This document shows positions 35,200 to 45,194 of a stretch of 64,000 nt of DNA, piece after piece. The DNA is from Isoetes taiwanensis. Its lineage: Eukaryota > Streptophyta > Lycopodiopsida > Isoetales > Isoetaceae. The stretch lies in assembly GCA_021234155.1 (NCBI GenBank), contig JAJEKV010000049.1, forward strand, positions 10,082,292 through 10,146,291, given 5' to 3'. The notes beneath the pieces are model-generated. The model worked only from the letters and a program-made list of their open reading frames with translations. It made no database searches and was not told the DNA's origin. Position 1 is the first letter of the stretch. Each line of letters starts with the position of its first letter. A program made the translations under genes and the position numbers.

Positions 35200-36310
35200 G
35201 TCATGATGGTTACCGCTTTGGCATGGATGGCACATAGGTTTGCATCGCCAAAGAGGGCCACCAAGTAAGCCTCGGCCGCCTCACGAAGTGCTAGGATGGC
35301 ATGAGTTTGAAAGCGAAGGTCCGTCTTAAATTCTTGGCCAATTTCACCGGACCAAACGCTGGAAAGGAAGTTTTAAGTAGTAAACTTCGGTGGATTTACG
35401 GTACTTCCTTATCTCGAAGTGCCGCGGTACCGGGCTTGTAACGATGCCTCCTCCTAGGTTGGGGTGCAGCTCCGGGTAGAGTTTTTCCTGCTTTGTTCCG
35501 GGATGCGGGCTTTACTGGATGATATTATCCCCCGGTTATCCCTGCGCAGACCTTGGCGATTCCTCCCCGAGCTCTAAAAGGCTGGTCCTTATCTTTGAGC
35601 ACCGGATCTTTGGGGTGTTTTCTTTTTGTCTTCGGGCGAGGAACACGGGCTTGCGGTGGTTGCTCTTCCGATGCCTTTCTTCCTCTTCCTTCCTCGGTCG
35701 CTCCATCACGGCCGGTTGCCTCTCTTGCTCTACCTTTCGCTCCGTCTGCATTCTTTTCAGATTTTGCTCTTGTTCTACCTGCTGGCTGATGGATAGTATC
35801 CTCCGCGGCTTGGCGACCTCCTCCATCAAATGTGTTGCCTTACGTGCTTTGCCCGAGTGTGGCTTGCTCCTCTCCGCTTGCTTCTCTTTGGCTATTCGAT
35901 CTCCGTTCTTCTTGTAAGCTCTATGAAGTAATGTGGGGGGATTAGCTTGCATGTCTCGTTCAACAGCCATTTGGAAGTGATCACGGAAATCTGAGGGTGA
36001 TCCCGCTTCCCAAAGGATACGATTGGTCTCCTCTTCATATGAGAACGATGGAAGAGTATAGGCTCCCCATCAAAGAGGCACATGCCGTTTCCTAGGTAGC
36101 GGTATCCACGGGCCGGATCATCCAATGCCAACCACTGCAGATCCGGCCTCTTGGGCCATTTGCAAACCGTTTACGGGCTGCGTTTGTAAGGCCTCCTCCC
36201 TGCTTGGTCATCCCCCGGCCCGGGAAGAACCGGGCATATACGGGCGCCATCTTCCCGTTTCCACTATCATGCGGGTCTCGAATAGCGTTGAGCTTGAACA
36301 CAAAGCTCAT
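35200..36310 (-). pseudogene. Unidentified extra coding sequence X1 inside element 1
   Basis: Frames at 36092-36310, 35892-36131 and 35536-35970 overlap and appear to be one protein with shifts. The first carries KMAPVYARFFPG, the second CLFDGEPILFHRSH. The third is a highly charged, Glu/Lys/Arg-rich segment (about 145 residues) with coiled-coil character. I recognise no domain. Gag-like proteins can be basic in this way, so a second gag-type protein is one possibility. Confidence 0.45.
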
Positions 36311-37060
36311 TATAGCAAAAGAGCGGGTATGGGATTTCGACCCCGCCGTAGAAGCGCTTCCCTAAATACTCCGGTATTTCTTGGGTCTTAAGGCCCCGTC
36401 GGGGCCGGGTCTCGTTGTGGCAACAATTCACCATTATAAGCTCTATAGGGGTTTTAGAATAGCGAGGCTTACGGCATATAAACTTGCTTGGGTGTCTCCA
36501 TCCTTATAGAGTAGAAGCTTAGGTGGGTATTTCGGGTGCGCTTTGGGGAGAAAGGTAAGGCCCGAGGTTTGGCTATGGCAGAGGGAAGCTTCTAGCTCGG
36601 GCTATATGGCGGCCGGGGAGGAGCTCAAAAGGGCGCTAGGTGTTTAAGAAAAGTGAAAGAAAAAGTCACTTTTAAAATTTTAACCCTAAAAAACTTTTTA
36701 TGAAAAAAAAATGGCGGGCGCTTGCCGAGGGTGGCGGGCACCCCTACCTCGGCTTGTCATCTGGGCAGCCGGCGGCGTCAGGGTTTTCCCCCGCCACTTA
36801 GGGTTAGGGTTTTTTTTTTTCTGGTGGCGGGCACCCCCTACCCCAGGGTTTCTACTTGAGCGCCGGTGACACCCGGGGGCACCCCCTCGCCACTTAGGGT
36901 TAGGGTTGGACCGGGTACACCCCTCTCAATTACAATTAGACCACACTAAAGCAAGCATGGCGGCATCCATTACACCACCCAAAAACTTCGTACTACTCCA
37001 AAATCCTCGGCTCTCTAGCTAACGATCTATCGAGGTTAGTATGTGGCCGGTGCAATAGTT
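36311..37060. other. Element 1 5' leader
   Basis: Non-coding DNA between X1 and the primer site. GC-rich CACCCCC and TTAGGGTTAGGGTT words recur around 36710-36910; the latter is telomere-like but only two to three units long. No gene seen. Confidence 0.5.
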
Positions 37061-37090
37061 TGGCTTCCCGGAACCATGCTTTCGATACCA
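37061..37090 (-). promoter_or_regulatory. Element 1 primer-binding site (initiator tRNA-Met type)
   Basis: On the minus strand TGGTATCGAAAGCATGG starts three bases after the 5' LTR. It matches the usual plant site TGGTATCAGAGC with small changes. This marks where minus-strand DNA synthesis is primed and fixes the element's orientation independently of the coding motifs. Confidence 0.8.
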
Positions 37091-37093
37091 TCG

Positions 37094-38941
37094 TGGACGC
37101 TCCACGAACATATCGACCCTCGGGGACTTTTACATCTGAGGACTTTCCCTCCCATGGCGACCCACTTTCGCCATGAGGCGGGAACCCTCCCGTCTGGCCC
37201 CGGGCCATCTATAATCACGATGCCCGAAAAGAAGGACTCAACGGTCAGGTCATTCGCCCACCTTCAATGGGGCTCCTAATGGAAGCGTGAATACAAGGGT
37301 TAGCACCACAGCATAAATCACATATAAATAACCACCACGAAGGGTGGCATATCCATCCAAATACCAACGCGCAAAGAATATGGGCAAAAGTATTTGGTGG
37401 GTTACAAATAAACGCGACAAAGATAAACCTCCAAAGCACTTTCAAAGACTTTCCAAAGACACAAAGACTTTCCAAGCACTTTGCACCCAAAGCACTTTCC
37501 GGTAGGTTGTCGGACACTTTCCAGGTAGGGGTGCTAAAAATCGCGTCGGGACGCGTGCTTTTGCACCCCACCAGCATACTTTTGCCCATGTGCATCTAAA
37601 CCTAAGAAAACACCCCAAACCCATGGTTCTACCCGGTTCGGACTCGGTGAGGATCGATCGACGGCTAGGCCTCAAGAGATCAGCGGACGGAATCTTGACA
37701 TGGCGTTGGCGGCATAGAACATTGGCTAGGGTTGTCCACTCCATCCCCCCTCCATTGCACACTTTGCGGATGGGTCAATTCACGCTATGGCGTCGCTATA
37801 GCCTTCCAGGAGACGTAGGCTCGAGGCATCACCCTGGCGAGAGCCTACTCGGGGTTCATGAAGCCCCGGTCCGATGAGGCGGTCGGGGAAGCGTCCCCTT
37901 CGGAATCACGCGGTGGCTCCATGGGCGAGCTGAGAATACGCGTGCGCATCGGCTGACCCCGCATCCGTGCGGAGCTTACTCGCCCTAAATCTACTCAAAG
38001 TGCAAAGGTGCCCCATACGGGTCACACCTTCCCACCAGGGAGTGTCGGACCCATGCAGGCCGCCCCTCGTGACCGAGCTGCTCAGGTCTAGCTCGCTATA
38101 GGAGTCCCGGAGCCTTTTATGTTAGGTGCAAGACCCCACCTCCACTTCACCACTTGTGTTCCTTATGCCCGGTGCTAAGCCCGGTTACCATAGCATCTAT
38201 GACCGGTGGGTTCTTGTGCCAGGCACGCAATATTGGGATATCTGAGGGCTTTTATCTAGGAGCATACTACAATATATGGGCTCGGAGGTCTCTACCCTCC
38301 CGTAATCCCCCATCTCGGGAGTGCTAACTAAGCAAAAGAACTATCAATTCATCCTTTGAGAGCAAAAGCCGAATCAAAATATAAAGAGAACTTACCTTTT
38401 CAACCAAGGGTTAGTTCCTACGACTAAAAGCACAGAGAAACATACAAGACAACACACAAGTGCCCAAAAGGGGGCTACCCTAGAATATCAGCCTATACTA
38501 GCCACCCACCGTATTCTCCTTTCGACCCGTTATCGTTTGGTGCCTCCATCGCCACAAACTTCGATGCTCAGCTCGATCACAGGTGCAAGTACTTGGGCAA
38601 GGTGGCTTTCGGCTCAATCCCAAGGTAGGCCACCATTTGGGTCGATTATGGTGGATCTGGGGGTGGTGATCCACCTTATGGGTCCAAAATAGCATTCACC
38701 ATGCCGGCCAACCGGGTTTGGCGGGTGGCTGGCCGTTCCAAAGGATAATTAGTTTAATTATCCTTTATAAATAATGATCCCTTAAATGTAGGTTATTATC
38801 TTTAACAATTAAATTAGCATAGCTAATTTAATCCTTTAAGTCAACCCCTAGGTTACCATGCCCCATGGTAAGCGATATCTATACTGGGTGACGTGTCAAC
38901 ATATTTATCATTATCTGGTATAAATACTTGGAACGATCACA
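37094..38941 (-). repeat. Element 1 5' LTR (right copy)
   Basis: It pairs with 25466-27092. It starts TGGACG, having lost one base from TGTGACG, and ends with ATCACA. It is longer because of the MITE at 37380-37589. Differences from the other LTR are dominated by short indels, often in GC-rich or homopolymer contexts, with long perfectly matching blocks between (for example around 38340-38480). Confidence 0.93.
37380..37589. mobile_element. 210-bp MITE inserted in the 5' LTR
   Basis: The segment starts ATGGGCAAAAGTAT and ends with the exact inverse ATACTTTTGCCCAT. The inverted repeat extends inward to about 20 bp through TTGGTGGG/CCCACCAG with a 2-bp bulge. The left LTR has the empty site at about 25750. 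Inside, GCACTTT and ACTTTCC words are repeated (37433-37525), like subterminal repeats. No coding capacity. The flanking duplication cannot be fixed exactly (ATG or TG), so the superfamily is unclear. Confidence 0.85.
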
Positions 38942-38946
38942 ATCAG
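38942..38946. repeat. Target-site duplication ATCAG, right copy
   Basis: It is identical to 25461-25465 and directly abuts the CA end of the right LTR. It proves that the two LTRs belong to one integration event. Confidence 0.9.
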
Positions 38947-40630
38947 CCCCGATACTTCAGAGCAGCTGCATCAACCTCGACAGTACCATCTCAAGATCAC
39001 GACAATCTTCTACCTTAGAGATTGGAGGTCAAACACCATCAAGAAGAGGCATCATGGGGGACAAAATACTAGCATTACTAACTGATCACTCAAGATTATA
39101 GTCCACGCACATGGATGCAAATAAACTCCTCTCAAGAAGAGAAGTTGCCGATTAGAAGTGGTAAAGCACTCGACATTGTCTTGACCTTATAACAAGCATG
39201 CATGTGGCGCCGGAGGAAGAATCAAATCGACAAGGTCAACACAACAATATCAATTCAGGAGTTAGAAGAATCATCCTCGAATCTCGTAATCTCCAAGGCA
39301 GATGAGCGACATGAAAGATTCTAGAATGTGAAGAACATTACCTTCAAGCTCTAGGATGCGACACCGAGCCTTATGTCGCCACTACATCAGCAAGTCCACT
39401 AAGAGGGATAATGTTAATGAAGGTAATCAACATCAACATTAAGGACGAGCAGAGTCAGAATATGTTCAATGAAAGAAAGCAGAGCACTCGAATGATCATA
39501 CAACAACTCCAAGGATACCAGATTCTTTTCAACAAATTATGGACCATCGCCTTGCTACTCCAACGACTAATGACTACACCAGCTTTGAGCAAGCTAGAGG
39601 ACCTATCAGATAGTTGAGTATCTTAGAATTATGGATGATAACATCCATGATGGAATTGGGACGAAATTTCGAGTAGATTTTTTGTCTTTTTCTTTTAGAA
39701 GATGGACCCAAGAATTGAGCAAATCTTTAAGGATTGGGAAGAAAATGTATGGAGTACAACAATTGTATACATTGCTGGCAGATATCCAACATATTGGAAC
39801 CTCTTTGTGAGCTTGATCACCTCGCTAAGAAGGATTCAATAATAGGATAACCCGTCGACCATGTATATGGCAGTACTTCAGCTAAACATAAGGAATAATC
39901 CGACCAAATGAAGGGAAGCAATCTAATAAGTCCGGCCAACTTCTTAGATGGCATCAACTCAAAGGTGGGACTATTTCAAGAGGGCAATAATTAAGAAAGG
40001 CTAGATCCTAGAGTATAGATTAGATCTAAAACAAGAATAATTATCTAATCATATAGTTTTCTATGTGTGCCCAAAAGTAATGTCATCTTGGAAGACTAAA
40101 CTTGTGGCCATAAGATTTATGTAAGTAGTTCTTTAACTTGTAATTTTGCACCTTCTAGATGGCGGACATCTTTAAGAGCAAGACTCTTAAGTCTAAATCT
40201 AGGCCAGTAGTTAAGGCAAGGCCGAGTAATTAGCAGCACCAATGGAACAAGAGTCAAGTTCGACATCAACCTTAAGCGAAGCAAAGTAGAGCATCGACAC
40301 CAACTTATGTACATTGGCAATTATGACCTCATAATAAGCATGCAATATTAAAGCTGGCTAAAGCAATAATTGATTATTATAAGCAAGAGATACTTATCCC
40401 AAAGACCAAAGGGCAAGTACCTTATAATTTAAGTTAAGTAATTCCAATCGTTGCAACGCATGTCGAAGAAGGCAATTACTTAAGTGCATCATGAGGAATG
40501 AGGTCATACATAAGCTACAAGTTGTCGACTCCGACCGCAATAGTAAGAAGGAAGATGCTACTTCGAAACAGTTGCCTTGGCCAATTTCTAAGTAATTAAG
40601 AAGTCCCATGATATATCCCTTGACGAAATT
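38947..40630 (+). other. Decayed sequence upstream of element 2 RT
   Basis: About 1.7 kb with no frame longer than about 70 codons. By position it should be gag and protease of element 2, or internal sequence of the element whose primer site is at 25268, now split by element 1. I see no zinc knuckle or protease motif. Confidence 0.4.
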
Positions 40631-40639
40631 TGAGAGCTT

Positions 40640-41110
40640 TTGCTCTATAGAAGCATAGAGACTGAAATCACTCTTGCACCGGATGCAGAGCCGATCAGCA
40701 AGGCTCTTTATAGAATCAGCACTTCCGAGCTAGCAGAGCTCAAGAAGCAGTTGTAGGAGTTGATTGACTTGGGGACCCTTTCGGCCAAGATGGAAGTCTA
40801 AAGATGTATATCAACCATGGGCAGCTCAACAAGCAAACGACATAATGGATCAGCCCCAAGAAGCAGGATTCTTCTACAAAATCCGAAGCTTCGGGCAATC
40901 AGCAAATAAGGATGAAGGGGGAAGATAATTATAAGACTCCTTCAGAACACGGTATGGGCACTATGATTTCACAGTAATGCCCCTAAGTCTATGGAATGCT
41001 CCACCAACTTGTATGCATTTGAGGACGACATCTTCGAAGATTCCTTGGATGATTTCTTCATCAATTCTCTTCGACGACATCGTGATCTACAGCAAATCAA
41101 TGGAAGAGCA
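40640..41110 (+). pseudogene. Element 2 reverse transcriptase fragment
   Basis: [20 protein letters not shown] and ELAELKKQL (about 40655-40755) are the N-terminal entry of Ty3 RT. After shifts, GHYDFTVMP (about 40960) and FDDIVIYSKSMEEH (about 41072) give the catalytic region. Sequence between and after these blocks is scrambled, and the RNase H domain is missing or unrecognisable. Confidence 0.8.
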
Positions 41111-41229
41111 TGCGTACCGTGGAGATGTTAAGACGTCGCCACTCATTGGCAAGCTTTTGAAGCAGCAATTTGCAATGCCATCTCCACTTCGGCAAGCGAA
41201 TTCGGCAAGAAGATAGAAGAAGCCATCTA

Positions 41230-42430
41230 CCCCAACATGGAGTTCAAGCACATAATGGGCTAGTCTTTGCAAGAGTGCAAGGACAGATTAAGAAAGAGAA
41301 ACCTTCAAATATTTTAAAAGGAAGGTAATCTCTAATAGCAAAAGAACAATTATCGTACCCAAAGTATAAGAAGTAAGAAAAATCTTCCGGGACACGCATA
41401 ATAGCCCTATTTCCGACCATGCAAAATTTATAAAGGCCTACTTCAAGATTAAAGTAGCTTCGATCGGCCGGATATGAAGAAGCGGAATAATCGGACATAT
41501 CCAAGAATGTCGGTGCGACCCGGTGAGACAAAGGCGCGGAACAACTTCGAATTCCAGGAGTCATCAAGGGCGGTGCCAGACACCAAGTGGGAAGTCATCA
41601 GCATGGGTTTTAGAGTTGGCCTCCAAAGGACAACAAGAAGCTTTGAAGCCTTGATGGTTGTGGTATATAGCTTAGCAAAAGGGCACATGCTTGCCATGCC
41701 ACACCATAGACACCGCCTTGGCTCTAGCCGTGTAGTCTACATAAGAGATCTTTTAGGCTGCATGGAATGCACAGGTCGATCATCACCAAAAGAGATCCGA
41801 AGTTCTTTAGCGACGTTTAGCAAGACTTCTTCAACATGAGCTGCACCAACTTGTTGATGAGTTTTGCTTAGCATTTGCAGTCAAATCAGCAAAGGGACCG
41901 CACCAACATAATTTTGGAGAGCATGTTGAGAAATTATGATTGGAACAAGTAATCCAAATGGGCCGAGTACATCCACCTGGTCAATTACGTACAATAATAT
42001 GAAGCAAGAGTCATCGAAGATGTCTCCTCCATGATCAGTTACAGTTATCAATGCTTGACCCTAGTTATGTGGCATAATCTAGTGCCCTAGGTGGAAGTTT
42101 ATCAACAACGACGCGGTAGCTTTTGGTAGAAGTGTGGGAATATCTTCAAACAGCATGGGCACATCTGAAGAGTCTAGCAGATAGACATAAAACTCCTCGA
42201 GAGTTGTTTTGTTGTGAGAGATAAAGTTTGGCTCAAGTAAAAGGTTAAGCAAGGGAAGCTTAAGCGATCGGCAATTGTAAGAAGCTCACCCCTAGGTGGG
42301 CGGTCCGTTCAAGATCTTGGAGAAGAGTGGGCTCCCAAGCCTACAAGTTGGATCTCTCAGCCCACCTTAAGGTCTTCCATGTGAGTCTATTGAAAAGGCA
42401 CGATCCTAACCCTGAGGAGGTTTTGGATAC
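41230..42430 (+). pseudogene. Element 2 integrase remnant
   Basis: A VPKV-x-EVRK block followed by FRDTHNSPISDHAKF and KAYFKIKV (about 41350-41460) corresponds to the zinc-binding start of the integrase. KVFHVSLLKRHDPNPEEVL (about 42370-42425) is its C-terminal end. The catalytic core in between is fragmented, with many stops. Confidence 0.7.
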
Positions 42431-42499
42431 TCTAACTTTGTTGGAAATGGCCGGAGGATCAAGTTGAAATTGTGCTTTTGAATTGCTTCTTGATAAGTC

Positions 42500-42620
42500 A
42501 TTCAAGAGGACTAGGTGATCTAAATTCCTCCGGTGGTTGGTCAAGTGGAATCACTTGCGAGTGGAAGACACGATCCGGGTATTGAAGCGAGATTTGGAGA
42601 AGCAATACCCGAGTTTATGA
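42500..42620 (+). pseudogene. Element 2 chromodomain
   Basis: LVKWNHLRVEDTIRVLKRDL and EKQYPS (42523-42615) match the chromodomain pattern seen at 27.85 kb in element 1. It is better preserved in a single frame than its counterpart, but it is detached from the integrase by stops. Confidence 0.75.
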
Positions 42621-43524
42621 AGGAGTTGATGGTTTAGTCGTCTCCAAATTGATCGGCCGACTTGCCGAGGAGGTTAGCTTAGTATGTTTCTTAGTTAGCC
42701 TTAAGTTTCGCTCATGTATTCTAGTTAGTAGAGTGCATGTGCCGAATCTTGGAACAATGGGGCGATGATGGGATACTTTTTAAGGCATTCTCTAGGCCAA
42801 AGACGCACCAAGAGGTGCGCATGACCATTAGGGTCATGTGAGTGAGGATTGAGGCATGGTGGGCGATGATGGGACATCGATCGGATGCTCTATATGCCGC
42901 TTCGATCGCGGGAACGCGACACCCCGGCCGTAGGAGGGTCATGGTGAAGGTCAAAGTGATCATCTTGGCGATGATGGGATCGTGAGGCGTTCCCTAGCTT
43001 AAAACCCTTGGGGCATGATGCACTAGGGGTATTTTCGGTAGGGTAAGCGAAAGTACAAGGTAGCACTTGATCATGGGCGATGATAGGATCATCTTAAATG
43101 GTCCTTAAGCTCAAACCGAAAGGGCCATGATCGAAAGTGCAAGGTAGTAGGGTAACCTTGAGTTAGTAGTTCGGCTCAAGGAGGTAGGTAAGGGGTGGTC
43201 CCCTAAAACCACAAACTTATTAACTTATATAGCGTAATGTGCTACTTGTGCAAGGCCCGGTGAAGGAAGCATGAAGGAGGGAGCACGTTACGAGAAGATA
43301 GGAGTCATAGATTTTAGACTAACTATGAACTCCTAAATTTGTTGTAATAATATTATGTGTATACTTTAGTTGTGATAGCTATATAATTTTGTATAACTTA
43401 TAAATATAGCTTTATAATTACATAATAAGTAATTAACGAAAAGTTGATCTTTTCAATAGAGTTAAGTTCATATATTCTTGTTGTGTGCTTTTGCAGGATT
43501 AGAGTAGGTTCGTCACCTTAGCGC
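42621..43524 (+). other. Element 2 3' untranslated region
   Basis: About 900 bases between the chromodomain stop and the LTR. It contains repeated GGCGATGATGGGA phrases (about 42762, 42865, 42966 and 43077), a loose tandem repeat. No gene recognised. Confidence 0.5.
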
Positions 43525-43560
43525 AATGCTGAGGACAGCATTGTCCTAAGGGGGGGAGAA
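43525..43560 (+). promoter_or_regulatory. Element 2 hairpin and polypurine tract
   Basis: A hairpin with arms AATGCTG and CAGCATT (43525-43542) is followed by CCTAAGGGGGGGAGAA, which abuts the LTR. The arrangement matches element 1 at 27093-27129. Confidence 0.85.
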
Positions 43561-45194
43561 TGTGACGTTCCAGGGGAATATACGCTATAAATACGTATAT
43601 TCCTGGACCCGTCACTATATAAGTCTATCTTCATAGCCTTGTATACCATAGATTGTGGCACTAGGGGGCATGACTAAGTTATTCATATAACTTAGCCAAC
43701 CTTAGGTTAAGACCATTTTCCACGTGGCCTTAACCTATTGGGCACCCGCCACACGGTCTTACCCTATTGGAGCCACGTGGCATAACATGTGAATCCTAAC
43801 CTATAAAGGCCTAAACCCTAACCCTAGGCCTCTTTTCTGGCTCCAACAGTCTGGGAACCTTCTTGGCAAACTCCGTTTGAGAACCGTCATTGTGGGCATA
43901 GCCTAGCCAGCCTGACCCCGGGCGTGGCGCATCGGCCAGGAGTGGGAGCTACCTCGAACGCCGAAGACCATGGAGACGCCAGGATTGGGAGGGAGTGCTT
44001 GGGGAGTAGGTATGTAGAGTAGTAGTCATAGTACTTCATCCGGGAATTAACATTCCGGATGAGTTAGTATCTTGTATCTAGGGTAGAGCCATCCTAGAAC
44101 CCTCATGCATCATCTTGAACCCTAATCAAGGAACCCTAAGCGTAAGTTAGATTTGTATGATTAGGTTAAGATGTTCTTATGATTATTCTCATGATGTGAT
44201 GATTGTGGCGATGGTTGATCATGTTTGCTCCTCTTGTATTGGGAAGGGGGTAGAGACCTAGAGCCATATGTAGTATGCTCCTAGATTAGATCCCTTAGTT
44301 CCTATTAGATGCGGCCTGTGCATAGGAACCCACCGGGCTATGGAGGCTATGATGTGACTCAGCACTACACAACGGGGCTAGAGGCAATGCGGAGGGAGGA
44401 TCCTTGCCGAGTGGGGGCTACGGGGGATCCCATAGTGGGCTAGGCTTATGGTCGGTCGCCGTGTGGGCGAGCATGGGTCCGACACCTCTGAGGGCGATGG
44501 TGTGCCCTGCCTCTCAAGAGTTGCAAGTGTCGGCTTGGCTCTTGTTTTGGGGGTTAGTCGGGTACGAATCGTGTGTCGCCACGATTCTCTAGCCGCCCGT
44601 GGAACCTCTAGACCGGGGAAGGGGAGATGCAACCTTTCCCGCCTCGTCCCGGACAGGGGAGATGCAACCTGGAGTAGTCCCGATGGGTGATGCCATGGGA
44701 TTGCATATCCGGAAGGCTAGAGTCACGCCAGAGCCTGATTTAGCCCATCTGCAAAGTATGCACAGGAGGGGCGGATGGAGTGGTCAACTCTAGCCATTGT
44801 CTTATGCCCGACCCTACCGCCATTGCCATGACTCGGTCTGCGCTCTATCTTGAGGCCTAGCTTCGGGCCATCATCCTCACGACAGTCCGAGGCACGGGTA
44901 GGAGCTCTCATGTTTTACGGTTTATGATTATCATCTTTGCACTTGTGGATATGTGATGGACTACCCTTCGAGGTAGTATTTGTATTGTGATGCTAGTTCT
45001 GACATGTTTATCGCTTCCGCTGTTATAGGAGCCCATAGGGGAAGGGCGCGCAAGACACCTTCGTGTCCCCTCCCCGCACTAGGGTCACCTTAGAGTGCGG
45101 GGTAGACGAAGGGCCTGTGCGGTTGTTGAGCCGGACGGGGGATTTCCTGCCGAGTGTACGGCCGGGCGCCGTATGTTTAGCAGGGAGCGTCACA
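43561..45194 (+). repeat. Element 2 3' LTR
   Basis: It starts TGTGACG and ends CGTCACA (1634 bp). The first 55 bases fold into a long hairpin: GTGACG with CGTCAC, CCAGG with CCTGG, AATATACG with CGTATATT. Blocks such as GAACCCACCGGG (about 44327) are shared with the element 1 LTR in reverse orientation. A plausible TATA lies in ACCTATAAAGG at about 43800. Confidence 0.88.

Larger units (their letters stand above)
25466..38941 (-). mobile_element. Ty3/gypsy chromovirus (element 1), complete, degenerate
   Basis: Two LTRs, about 1.63 kb (25466-27092) and about 1.85 kb (37094-38941), flank an internal region coding on the minus strand. Reading on that strand: primer site, unidentified coding sequence, gag, protease, RT, RNase H, integrase, chromodomain, polypurine tract. 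Integrase after RT defines Ty3/gypsy, and the terminal chromodomain defines the chromovirus branch. A perfect 5-bp duplication flanks the whole. All ORFs are broken by small indels. At 13.5 kb the element is long for this group, because of about 3.3 kb upstream of gag. Confidence 0.92.
38947..45194 (+). mobile_element. Ty3/gypsy chromovirus remnant (element 2) with 3' LTR
   Basis: RT, integrase and chromodomain remnants on the plus strand lead to a polypurine tract and a complete LTR at 43561-45194. The LTR start (TGTGACGTTCC), tract and chromodomain resemble element 1, so both belong to related families in opposite orientation. No matching 5' LTR is in the window. The left limit is the element 1 insertion point or lies somewhere before 40.6 kb. 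Confidence 0.8.

Noticed and set aside
36780..36905. TTAGGG-like telomeric repeat
   Set aside because: Only two or three imperfect units, inside a retroelement leader and repeated with GC-rich words. Not a telomere or interstitial telomeric array.
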